Source: Ariolimax columbianus | Taxonomy: Eukaryota; Mollusca; Gastropoda; Stylommatophora; Arionidae | Length of the DNA stretch: 64,000 nt | Assembly: GCA_036924085.1 (NCBI GenBank) | Contig: JAVGWX010000005.1 | Coordinates: 79,939,547-80,003,546 of the forward strand | Direction of reading: 5' to 3' | Shown here: positions 11,002 through 23,000 of the stretch, in pieces | Position numbering within the stretch: the stretch's first letter is position 1 | Layout: each line of letters opens with the position of its first letter | The notes under the pieces: generated by a model | The model's database searches: none | Told to the model about the DNA's origin: nothing | The model's input: only the letters and a program-made list of their open reading frames with translations | Position numbers and translations under genes: made by a program

Positions 11002-14000
11002 GTAGGTTGTTAAGTTGAATTAATGTGTCATTCTTTATGTTCCTAGGTTAGCATCATCACATCATTGTCATTATCAACATTATTATATTTAACAATCATC
11101 ATCATTACATTTGTCACCTCCACCATCTTCTTCACCACATATATCTAGTCTTCCTACAACAGATTCATAGCTAATCCAGTCTTTTTTTCTGTTATCAAGG
11201 ACAGTTGTAGAGACCTTGTCATTTATTTTTAAATGATTCAGAAATAATGCAAGATCTAACAGAAAATCATTTTTTTACTTCCTAATTCTTAGACATTTTC
11301 TTCATTTTACTTCCTATTTCTAAGACATTTTGATCATTTTACTTCCTATTTCTTAGACATTCCGATAATTTTATTTCCTATTTCTTAGACTTTTCAATCA
11401 TTTTACTTCTTATTACTTAGACATTTTCATCATTTTACTTCTTATTACTTAGACATTTTGATCATTTTACTTCTTATTTCTTAGACATTTTGATAATTTT
11501 ACTTCTTATTTCTTAGACATTTTGATCATTTTACTTCCTATTTCTTAGACATTTTGATCATTTTACTTCTTTCTTAGACATTTTGATCATTTTACTTCTT
11601 ATTTCTTAGACATTTTGATCATTTTACTTCCTATTTCTTAGACATTTTGATCATTTTACTTCTTATTTCTTAGACATTTTGATCATTTTACTTCCTATTT
11701 CTTAGACATTTTGATCATTTTACTTCTTTCTTAGACATTTTGATCATTTTACTTCTTATTTCTTAGACATTTTGATCATTTTACTTCCTATTTCTTAGAC
11801 ATTTTGATCATTTTACTTCCTATTTCTTAGACATTTTGATCATTTTACTTCCTATTTCTTAGACATTTTGATCATTTTACTTCCTATTTCTTAGACATTT
11901 TGAACATTTTACTTCCTATTTCTTAGACATTTTGATCATTTTACTTCTTATTTCTTAGACATTTTGATCATTTTACTTCCGCTTTACCGCTTTATAAAAA
12001 ATGATGTCCACTTATGTCATTGGATGTTGTGGGGAGGTGTGATTATCTTTCATGTTGCCATTTGTGTGGTCGTTGCTCTTTTAATTCACACCTCTGTTGG
12101 GTTTACTTAACACAGTCAAAGCTTTGAAACCCTGCTGTCTAGTATTGAGCCGGGTAGCTTTAAGGACATTCTTGTCATATGTCCAAATCATTGTTCTCTG
12201 AATGTATGTATGTCATTTTCCCCACTTTATCTTGAATTTCTTCATTTCTCAGTCTCTTCTAGTAAATAGAACTACTTTTTGCAAGTGTCTTATTTCACAT
12301 TTTGTGGACATTCATCATTCTTGTCCTCTGGACAGTACTCATGTCTGACTCCGGGAATAGGGAGTTGGTATATATATAAAGTCGATCATTTGTCTTTGTC
12401 TCCGCTTAAATGTTTGTATGTGTTTGCTAAGGTAACAGCTAAGTATGTAACCCAATTAACTTTTTTGAGTTCTTACTTCTGACAACCCACCCATTTGCTA
12501 ACATGACCCAAGCGAGTTTGACTGTAAACTCCCAGACATGTAATTTAATAGCAAGTAGAAACTAAAAGCCACAAGAAAACCTACAGCCCATGGTAAAAGG
12601 GAGCTATTTGCCAGCTACCCCCATCCTGGGAAGGTGCACTTGGAATACATGGCATGGGCAAATACAACAACAATGGGTTGCTACTGCTGGGTTTCTGTGC
12701 TACCCATGATCTCTTTGCTTGACTGTCCACTTGCAACAAGACGACAAGGATACATCTCAGCTCTAATCAGTGGCATTTTATTGACTATGCCCTCACCATA
12801 AAGAGGGAAAGATGAGATGTGCGAGTGACAAAGTCTATGTGTATTGTAGTGTTGACAGATTAGACTCATTGTTTCAAAATTTAACCTCCATGTAGAGCCC
12901 AGGTGAGTCATCAGGGTCAAAAACTCGTGAAGAGACTTAACATTTCCAAACTGTAAAGTGGGCTTCATGAGCAAGGCTTTTCTAGGACTCTGGACATCTG
13001 ACTGACTGACAACAATCCTGAACGTAAACAGTGAAAATGAGTCTTTCTAAAGGATGCTGTCTACTCTACCACTTCTGAGTATTTGGGTCATGCAGCTCGC
13101 AGAAACCAAGATTGCTTTGATGACAACGGTGACGCTATTAAGATTCTGCTGGTTGAAAAACATAGTTTATTAAGACTTCACCATGGCGATCCCTCCTCAT
13201 ATTCCAAAAAGTCCGCCTTCACCAATATTTGCAGGATTGTCCTGAACCAGCTCAGGACTATGCAAGATGCTTGGCTCAACAGCAAAGCAGATGAAATCCA
13301 GCAGTACGCATGCACAAATGACTCAAAGCGATTTTACGATGCATTGATGGCAATCTATGGTCCCAGGTCATCATTCATCACCTGTCCTTAATGCTTATAG
13401 CATGGCACTGATGACTGACAAATTTGGCATTCTGGAGCGTTGGTTCAGAGCACTTCAGTACTATCCTAAACTGTCCATCCACCATCAGTGAACTAGCCAT
13501 AACATGCATGCCTCAAGTTGCAATCAATGGTAGGTTTGGTATCCAACCCAGTACAGATGAGGTTGGGAAAACAATCAACCTGATATCTAGTGGCGAACCA
13601 CAGGGTCAGAACCTATGCTGAGCTCTACAAATCAGGAGGCCCTGTGCTGCTACATAAGCTAACAGACCACATTTGCTCAATTTGGGATACAGGTCATATG
13701 CCACAGGAGCTGAAAGATACCACCATTGTCTACATGTACAAGCACAAGGGCAATTATCAATCTTGTAATAGCCACAGGGGAATCTCCTTCTGTCAATTGC
13801 TGGAAAAATTATAGCTTGAGTCTTGCTCAACTGCTTAACAACTAATCTCAAGCAGTAGCTACTCTTAGATAGTCAATGTGATTTCCAAGCGGATTGCCGG
13901 ACAGTTGGCATGATTTTTATGGTTCGTCAAATCCAAGAGAAAGATCAGGTACATCATCATGATCTATACATGACTTTTGTTAACCGGACAAAGGCCTTTG

Positions 14001-17000
14001 ACACTGTCAGCAGGGACGAACTCTGGAAAATCATGGTGAAATTCGGTTGCCCCGAAAAATTAATCCCATCGGACTGCCTGTATCATAGCATGTTGGCCCA
14101 CGTACTAAATGATGGTGAACTATCTGCAACATTCCCAGTCATCAATGGAGTTGAACAGGGATGTGTGCTGGCTCCAATGCTCTTTAGCATGGTATGTGCA
14201 GCCATGCTTACTGAAGCAACACGTGACTGTGACACTAGCATACAGATCAGATACCGGAATGATTGGCTGCTGTTTTCTCAGGCACCTAAAGGCCCTCACA
14301 AAGGTGAAAGAAGCAACTATCTTAGATCTCCTCTTTGCCGAATACTGCGCAATAAACACATGCTTAGAACAGGACATGCAAGCAACCATGAATGAGTTTT
14401 CAACTGCATGCACTAACTTTTGGTCCTATGGTAAACAAAGAAAACGGAGGTAATATTTCTACCTGAGCCTTATCACGAACCAATAATTTCTTCAGAGGGT
14501 CATCACCTACAAGCAGTTAATAGCTTTACTTATCTTGGTAGTACCCTCACCAGAAAGGAAATATGTCTTTGAGGTCCACAACAGGATTTCCAAGGTGAGT
14601 GCTGCTTTTGGAAGACTATAAGCAAATGTTTTTGACTGGCAAGGAATCAAGTGTTGCCACCTAGATAAGTATGTATAAAGCTGTCATGCTACCCACCCTT
14701 CTGTGCACATGTGAAACATGGACAGTCTATAGTAGGCATGTCAGAAAACTTAATAATTTCTATGTAAAGTCTCCACAGACAGCTCAGGATTGGTTGGCAG
14801 GATAGAGTGCCCAACTTTGTTGTTCTCATCAGGGCCAGACTCTCTGGCATCAATATATTGCTACAGAGAGCCAGATCAGATTGACTGAGCATGTTGTTTG
14901 CATGTCATATGACCACCTCCCTAAAGAACTGTTGTATGGGGAATTCAGGACATCGCTTGCCAGGAGGACAGAAGAAACGATACAATGACACTCTAAAGGT
15001 TTCTTTGACTAGTTTCTCCATTGATGTTGCTGCCTTGGAGCTGCTTCCCCCAAACCGCTCAGCCTGGTGCACTGCCATCACATATGGTGTTCGCACTGCT
15101 GAGCAGAGAACCATTACAGAGGCGCAGGAACAGCGAGCTGCGTGAAAGGATAGAATGCAAGCCAGCCCAATTACTAATGCTGTTCATGTGTGCCCTACAT
15201 GTGGTAGAGTTTGCCACGCTCAGATCGGACTGTACAGTCATATGCGGTTACATCTGAATAAGCATGTCTGACCCAGCCGCCATCTTCACTTGCGATGGGC
15301 AACTAACTAACCCCCATCGTGTATAAAATAAGTCACATGAAAACCACCATATCTTACCATGGTAAAAGAGGATCTATTTCGCAGCCAACTACATCCTGTA
15401 GAAACTAAACGCCATATGAAAACCTCTATATGCCATGGTAAAAAAGAAGCTATCTCCCAGCTACCCCCATCCTGTACAAACTAAGCCACACAAAAAACCT
15501 CCACATGCCACGGTAAAAGAACGCTACTAAGTAAGTAAGTTCATTCTTTACTCTTAGCCCCTTTTGCTGTCACCTGTGAGCATTTTAATTTACTTCAGTA
15601 AAATATTTTTCTGTTCTCAAGTTTCGGTTCCTGGTCCCCGAGAACTCGACACCAGGTGTTTGCAGATGGATCTACCCGTTGAACTTTGGTGGTGGGTTGG
15701 TAGGTGGTGACACAATAACGTCATCGGTCAAGCTGGGGGCAGGTTGTGCAGCAGTTATTTGCAGTCAGGATTCAACCAAGGTATGTACATCTCTACACCC
15801 TGATAATTTCTTGTACATGATAGGATAAGGTAGTCCCTTAGCAGATACTCACTACCATCATGGATGAAGTGTTGGAGACAATATTGTACCTGGTCTCAGC
15901 TTTTTATGAGATGGGTTGACAAGTTCCTTTCTTCTCTGCCTGGTCTTCCCTGTACTACTGAACAAAACTGATTTCAACTATGACTAATATTGTCCAACTG
16001 ACTAAGACTAATGTTAACTAAGTATGACTAACTGTCCAACTGATTAAGACTAATATTAACTAAGCATGACTAACAATGTCAAAGTGACTAATACTAATGT
16101 TAACTAAGCATGACTAGCATTGTCCAGCTAAGACTGTTAGCTAACCATGACTCATATTGTATAACTAAGACTAATGCTAACTAAGTATGACTAACAGCGT
16201 GTAAGCACTTCTCAAGCTATCAAACTGACTACAAGTTATCAAACTGACTAAAACTGTTACCTAAGTATGACTAATAATGCCTAAATATTACAAAAAGCAT
16301 CTGACTAAGGCAACCTGTCCATCTCCCTTCTGTCCTTCTCCTTCCAGGTGTATCACTGTAATAACGGCAGTGAGACAACACAGAACATGACCTACAGTCT
16401 GGGTGAGTCAAGTCTCCTGTGTGTGCTTCAAGACCCAGTTGTCTGCTATGAGAATGCAGACTTCACTCAGAAACAGGTAGGAAATGTTATGTTATATTAA
16501 ACAGAACCAACATCACATCACTCCAACAGACTGCCTTTAATTTAAACTTTTCTATCTCAATCTCAATCTCCCAAAACCGTTGAAAGGGCTTTGCAAGCAG
16601 CAGGATGTTGTCCAGAGAATGGAATGCGTTGTGTCATAGCTTTACAGTTTGACTACGATATTTGCACCTTTCAGTCTGACACATCAATCTTCATCAAGGC
16701 ATTTTTGAGTACAGGGTTGCCTTCTCTCTTCAATCCCTTCTTCTTAGCCAGTCTGCTCAGTTGCAACCTGTTATTCAGGATCACTGTGTGGAGGTGTAGA
16801 AGGGTCTTGGCAACATTGGTATGCTGGCCCTGATGCTAGCAGTCAGCTATGAGTCGATGACCACTGCAGCTCATGCGCTGCTCAGCATTTTGATCCCAAA
16901 AGGTGAAATGAAAACTTAAGCTGCATGCTTACCTTTATTTCTCAGCTCTATACATTTCTTAGTAGAAATTAGCAATTAAAATAAAGTTTGTAAAAAATAC

Positions 17001-20000
17001 TGTAATGATAGGTTTAGATATGAGAGTTTAAGCGAAGTCCTTTTAAATGTATCATTTAGGGATGAGCTGCAGTGGTCAGCGACCCATAGCTGATTGCTAG
17101 CGTCAGGGCCAGCGAATGAGAGCTGCCAAGACCCTTCTACCTCCACGCGGTTATCCTGGATAACAGGCTGCAGCAGGGCAGACTGGCTAAGGAGAAGGGA
17201 TCGAAGAGGGAATGCTAACCCGGTACTAAAAAAATGCTTGCTGAAGTCGAAGTGTTGGACGGAAAGGTGCAAATATCGCAGCCAAGCTGTAAACTACGAC
17301 ACAACGCATTCCGTTCTATGGACTACATTCTGCTACTTACCCTTTCAGAGTTTGGTAGTGGGAGATTGAGAACGAACGAAGAAGAAGTATCAATTAGGGA
17401 AAGAGTGAGAGTTTGTATATGTTTGTCATTTGATAAGACAACTAATGGGAGAGCACTTTGAAAATATAGTTGACAACATTGGAATGTCTTTTTAAGGAAC
17501 CTTTATTAAGGGGAATGAGGAAATGGTTAGCTACACAGTTATGGTACCTGTCTCTAGACTATAGGGACACCAGTTGAAAGCCCTGGTAGATGTAAAATAA
17601 AATAAAAAACTAGCCTGCACACTCCATAGTGATTTGTAAGTTCAAGTAGACTTTATTGCTCATATGGTAATGAGAATATAATGCATTTGGTAAGGTAAAG
17701 TCAAGACAGTTGGTAGGCAAACTTAAGGTGTCTCATGAGATAAACTTGAGGTCTGGCAGAATGTTCAACTCCCATTATCGACAGGCTCCAGTCCACATAA
17801 CTGTAAAGGGGTACCTGACTTTCTGTTAGGGCAGGAAAAGCGAAGAGGAAGGAAACTGTCCACTTCACCTCATAAACAAAATGTGGCTTAGCACAATGAA
17901 GTCTCTAATACTCATCACTGGCAACAGTGTCTGCTATTGGGATACCTTTATTTTTAGTCTTAAGGTGTTTGATACAGTAAACTTAAGGTATTTGGTGTTT
18001 TATAAGATATTTGGTAAATTAATCTTAAGGTGTTTGATACAGTAAACTTAAATTAGTTGGCAAGGTAAACTTAAGAAACAGTGAACTTTTGGATATAGTA
18101 GTATTTATTAGTAGCATTCAATAATAGAATTCACTAATAAAATTGTGTAGTAAAATGAATTTATTAAAACCCGTTAATAATACTGTATAATACATGTCAG
18201 ACTGTCAAGATGATGCCATCTTCAAGTTTGGTCATGTTGGACTGGGTTTTGTGTGGGCGTGTGGCCTTGAATGAGTTCTGGTCGTTTAAGAGGTAAGTGC
18301 CATAAACACTGCCTGCTACTTTTCTTTTCTATTCTTGATTGTCTCCCTCCAGCTAACTAAGTCCTTCTCTAGTATAAATCCTGTCATAGCCCGAGTAACA
18401 GCCATTAAAGCTTACTCTAACCACCTGACCAGGTACACAGCATAGTCACATGACATCACAGTTGACACAGCTATTTTTCTTCAGATCCCACAGGAAACCC
18501 AAATTGTTCACTTTTAAAAATAATCCTCTGTATATATGGAGGGTGGTCTGTCTCTAGAGTTTTTTTGTTGCAAACCCTGAGAGCTGCACCACACTTGATT
18601 GGCTTTTGGCCTGCATGAATAACTAATTGTGAAATACCCAGAAGTTTAGGAAAGAGGTTAGCCAGTACTGTTTGCTCTCAGACATGCTCTCAGTGCAGCA
18701 GTGGTCCTATTCCCATCTCTGTAACACAAACCTCTCGAAAACCACTCGATGTAGCTGAAAGTGAGTACCTGATACTGCTAGAGAAAACCCCCAACTGCGG
18801 AAGAAAGTAGCTGAGATTTATAACAAAATGTGGAGAAATTTCTTGTTTTACTACAATTAATACGTGTATTAATGTATATCCTAAGTTGTGATAAATTTTT
18901 GTAAATTCTACGCCTTCTATATCTATTCTAAGTCATATCAATGACTGTTTCAAGTATCTGGTAAATTATCTTCTAAAAATTGTCTATCAATTTGTGATTG
19001 ATCTAATTTATATTTTGTAATATTTGCGGGGCCAGTGCAGTTACAAAACACAATTACACGGCAAAAGAGACATTATTTGCTTAGGTGGAGTAAACAAATA
19101 GACTTAACATTTGATCACGTTAAGATCTCCGCAGCCATGGAGTTCAGGAAGACAGAGCTGCAAGGAAGAAATCTGGTCAGACCACCTCATACAACAAGTC
19201 TCTTACACTTCATCTCCAACATACCAGACTGTTGGAGTAGGGGACTGATCACCCTCATCTCACAAAGCTGATACCTCCCTGTATAATTTTACTTTTCATG
19301 TCCAGCACCCTCACAAAGTATTGAACTAGAAATCAGCCGCCATGAAAGCTCTTTTGTTTGCCGCCATGAGATTCGTCAAAGTACATGGTTCTTGCATTGA
19401 ACAGATGGAAAAACAAGCACAGATCTGAGACAAAGAATGCAGCAATCAAATATAGGTGGATGATTTGGGAGAGGTAGTTGAAAAGGACAGGATACATGTC
19501 CGGGAAGAAACATAACTTTGTTGTTATTGTTTGCGAATGCCCACAATGAGTAGGTTACTCATTTGTGCGTCCTGAAAAGGACGTTAAGTGGCTGGTTGCA
19601 GTAGCTTTCCTCACATCCTGAGCCTTCTGATGAAGGTGGACTGGGGTCCTCCACACGGTTGTGCTATAGTTAGCTTCATCTGTGTGTCGCTCACTACTAC
19701 AAGGATCACGTTGACCCTCCTCAGCTTGTTAGCCAAACTGTTGTCTTGTTTCCAGGACTATCAACTAGGAAGTCAGGTGAGGGTCTTGGCCAGTATATTT
19801 CTCCTGACCCTGGCTAACATTGTTTGATGAGTGTGTTTTGCCTGACCAGACGTTACCATCATTGTCCATACATAACTTTGTAATTAGGCATGACGTAGAT
19901 TGGAAGCTGTAGAACTGCTGAAAGATCAAAGTACATCTTCTGAAGATTTGTAAAAGAAGTCAAGGCAGCTGGTGTCTCAGGAGTGGAGCTCAAGGCCACC

Positions 20001-23000
20001 ACCAAACCGCTTGAAGGAGAGAGGCCCTAGATATTATGTGCCATGTAGAAATAGAAATAATAAGGTTATTCATTTGTCGTTAGGGGTGGGAGTGTTGTGG
20101 TAAAGGGGTCTGGTCACCCCCACCTCACAAATGTTTAGACCTGAAATATTAAGACCTTATGTTGAGATTACAAGTGTTGACACATCATATGTTGAGATTT
20201 CAAATATTGACAACACAGAACCATCTATTACTTCATCTCCAGCCACATTATCGGCTAGGGGAGCTTGTCATCTCAAACATGTTGAGATCTCATATGAGCC
20301 GTATGTTACTTCATTGTTTATTAGGATAACATTTCATCCTCATTGATTACCTTGAGACTACCTTCATCTTCTATTGGACTTTCTTGTAGATTAAGGAACT
20401 GGATAGAAGTCCAGGTGTCAGATGAGACAATCATTAAAGATTGCTTGGAACTGGAAGACACGCCAAACTCTACTGTAGCAGAGAGCATGCATGGATATCA
20501 GGTAATCTGATGATTGGCATACATTGGTAGGGATTTATTTAGTGGTTGGTTTGTGTGATGTGTTTTTGAAGAACTTGGGTGATTAAAATGTTGATGCTGT
20601 TGTAGATGAACTGGAGGATACTTCAAATGCTGCCATGGTAGAGGGCATGCAAAGCTGTCAGGTAATCTGTAGCCAATAATTTGCATACATTGTGAGGGAT
20701 TTATTCAGTGGTTGGTTTATGTGATGTCTTTGAGGAACTTCAATCAAATCAGTTAAAATCCTGTTGCTCCATTTGTTGAAGCATAGGTCCAACCCTGCAT
20801 TTGGTTTATGCTAACTGACTTTTAGGAAAGCCTGATTCCAGTCATTATTTGAAGCATAGGTCCTTCTTCTTCTTCGTACGCAGTCAGACAGTAACCATTA
20901 TTTTTTCGAAAAAAGCGGCGGTCATCCTGAGGCTGTCGACACTGCCATAGAGCTTGTCTTGCAGTTCCACTGGTGATGGCCACATCTGCTCCCTCTGAAC
21001 CTCGTATGTCGGGCAGTTCTGAAGCAGATGTTCAGCGGCCATTTTACCGGTACCGCACGGGCATTCGTCGGTACCACCTATCTTTAATTTGTTGAATAGG
21101 TGGTACCTCAGTCTATTGTGGCCAGTGCGAAGTCTGAAGACAACGACCTGCTCTCTTCTGTTCAACTGGTAATAGGCATCGTTTTTGGTGTAACCAGTAT
21201 GTTTGGTTTCCCATTTGGTCATGTATCTGGCTTTGATAAGCCGTTTTGACTCTTCGTACGTCATACTAGTATCTGTTTGTGGTAGTCTTGCACCTTCTTT
21301 TGCCAGTCTGTCTGCCTCCTTGTTGCCTTTGATGTTGCAGAGTGATGGGACCCATTGTACCACTACCCTTTTTGGTGCGGACTGCTGGCACAGTTTGCAG
21401 AGTACTGCTCATATGTCATTAAGCTCAGTGTTTTTCTGGCTTTTTAGCGCTGTGACTACGGCGAGAGCATCTGTAAGCAGGACTATATGGCTTTCATTTT
21501 CTTTGTGTGTCACCATTTCTTCCACTGCCGCCCTCAGTGCCTCTGCCTTTGCTCTGAAATTGCTTGTGTACTTACCATTAGCGAATGACAGTGTTATTTT
21601 TCTGCCATTTGGTAGGTTCAGGAATGCTCCTGCCCCTCCGTTCTGTGTAGTGTTTGTTACAGAACCGTCGGTGTATGCATGGGTCCAGTCTATGCTTGGG
21701 TAGTTTTTCAATATAAAGCTTAGGGTAGTATCTCTCCTTTCTTTTTCGGTCTGGCAGTTTTTGTTTCGAATACCTGGTATATTTTCTACCACCTCTGGAA
21801 ATATATCCTGCCTCCAGGTAGGTTTTCGTACAGTAGTGATGGGTTTTGGTGTTGTTAGTGCGTTTATGGGATCTTCGTGCATCTTTGCTTTGGCTATTTC
21901 TGCAAAGTTTCTCCGCTTTAGTTTCCCATTTCCCAAATTGTTTAGTCTCTGGTGCATTGGATGGTCAGTCAGTCTTCGGAGTTTCTCTGACTGCAGCTGG
22001 GCTCTGCAGTCTCTTCTATCGGTCATGGATTGCAGTTTTGTAATCTTTTCAAGTTCTACAATTGGCGTTGACTTCATGCCTCCTGTTATAACTCTCATGG
22101 CTTGGTTTTGTAGTTTGCTAACTTTATCGAAGTTCGCCTTTGCTGCTGTTGTCCATGCCGCAATGCCATACTCGAGAACTGGTCTCACTCTTCCAGTGTA
22201 CAGTTTCTTTAGTATGCTTTCGTCTGCTCCCCAGCTTGTGCCAGCAAGTTTCCTCATGATTGCCATTCTTTCTCTGGCTCTCATTCGGTTTTTCTCGATC
22301 TGACTTTTCCATGTCATGCGCCGATCAAATGTGACTCCCAGATAGTTTGGGTTGTCGTTTGGCTGCAGGAATTTGCCATTTAAACTTAATTTGGTATTTT
22401 GGGGTTTGATTGAAAGTGAGAATATTGTGCATGTGGTTTTCTCCTCGTTTATTTTGACCAGCCATGAGTTCGCCCACTCTTCCAGCGATGTTAGGGCCGT
22501 CTGCATCCGATTTCTTGCTATGGTGAGATTCTTTTCAGAGGTCCACATAGCTAGATCGTCTGCAAACATTGAGCTATGGACTCTTCTTGGTATATTCTCT
22601 GTAATGTCGTTTATATACACCAGGAAGAGTGTGGGTGACAGTACTTCCCCTTGGGGTACTCCCTGCTCGAGTGTCACCTTTTTGCTCATCTGCCCTTGTA
22701 CTTGGACTCTGGCCGTTCTGTTTTTGAGGTAGTGGTTCATCCACTTGTACATTGAAGCATAGGTCCAACCCTGCATTTGGTTTATGCTAACTGACTTTTA
22801 GGAAAGCCTGATTCCAGTCATTTGTTGAAGCATAGGTCCAACCCTGCATTTGGTTTATGCTAACTGACTTTTAGGAAAACCTGATTCCAGTCATTTGTTG
22901 AAGCATAGGTCCAACCCTGCATTTGGTTCATGCTAACTGACTTTTAGGAAAGCCTGATTCCAGTCATTTGTTGAAGCATAGGTCCAACCCTGCATTTGGT

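Noticed and set aside
12116..12203. Exon-like stretch (AG..GT bounded, open, 29 codons) between ureD exons 1 and 2
   Set aside because: It is 88 bases and would shift the frame between exon 1 and exon 2, which already join in phase at SYP|FRFLVP as the UreD family requires.
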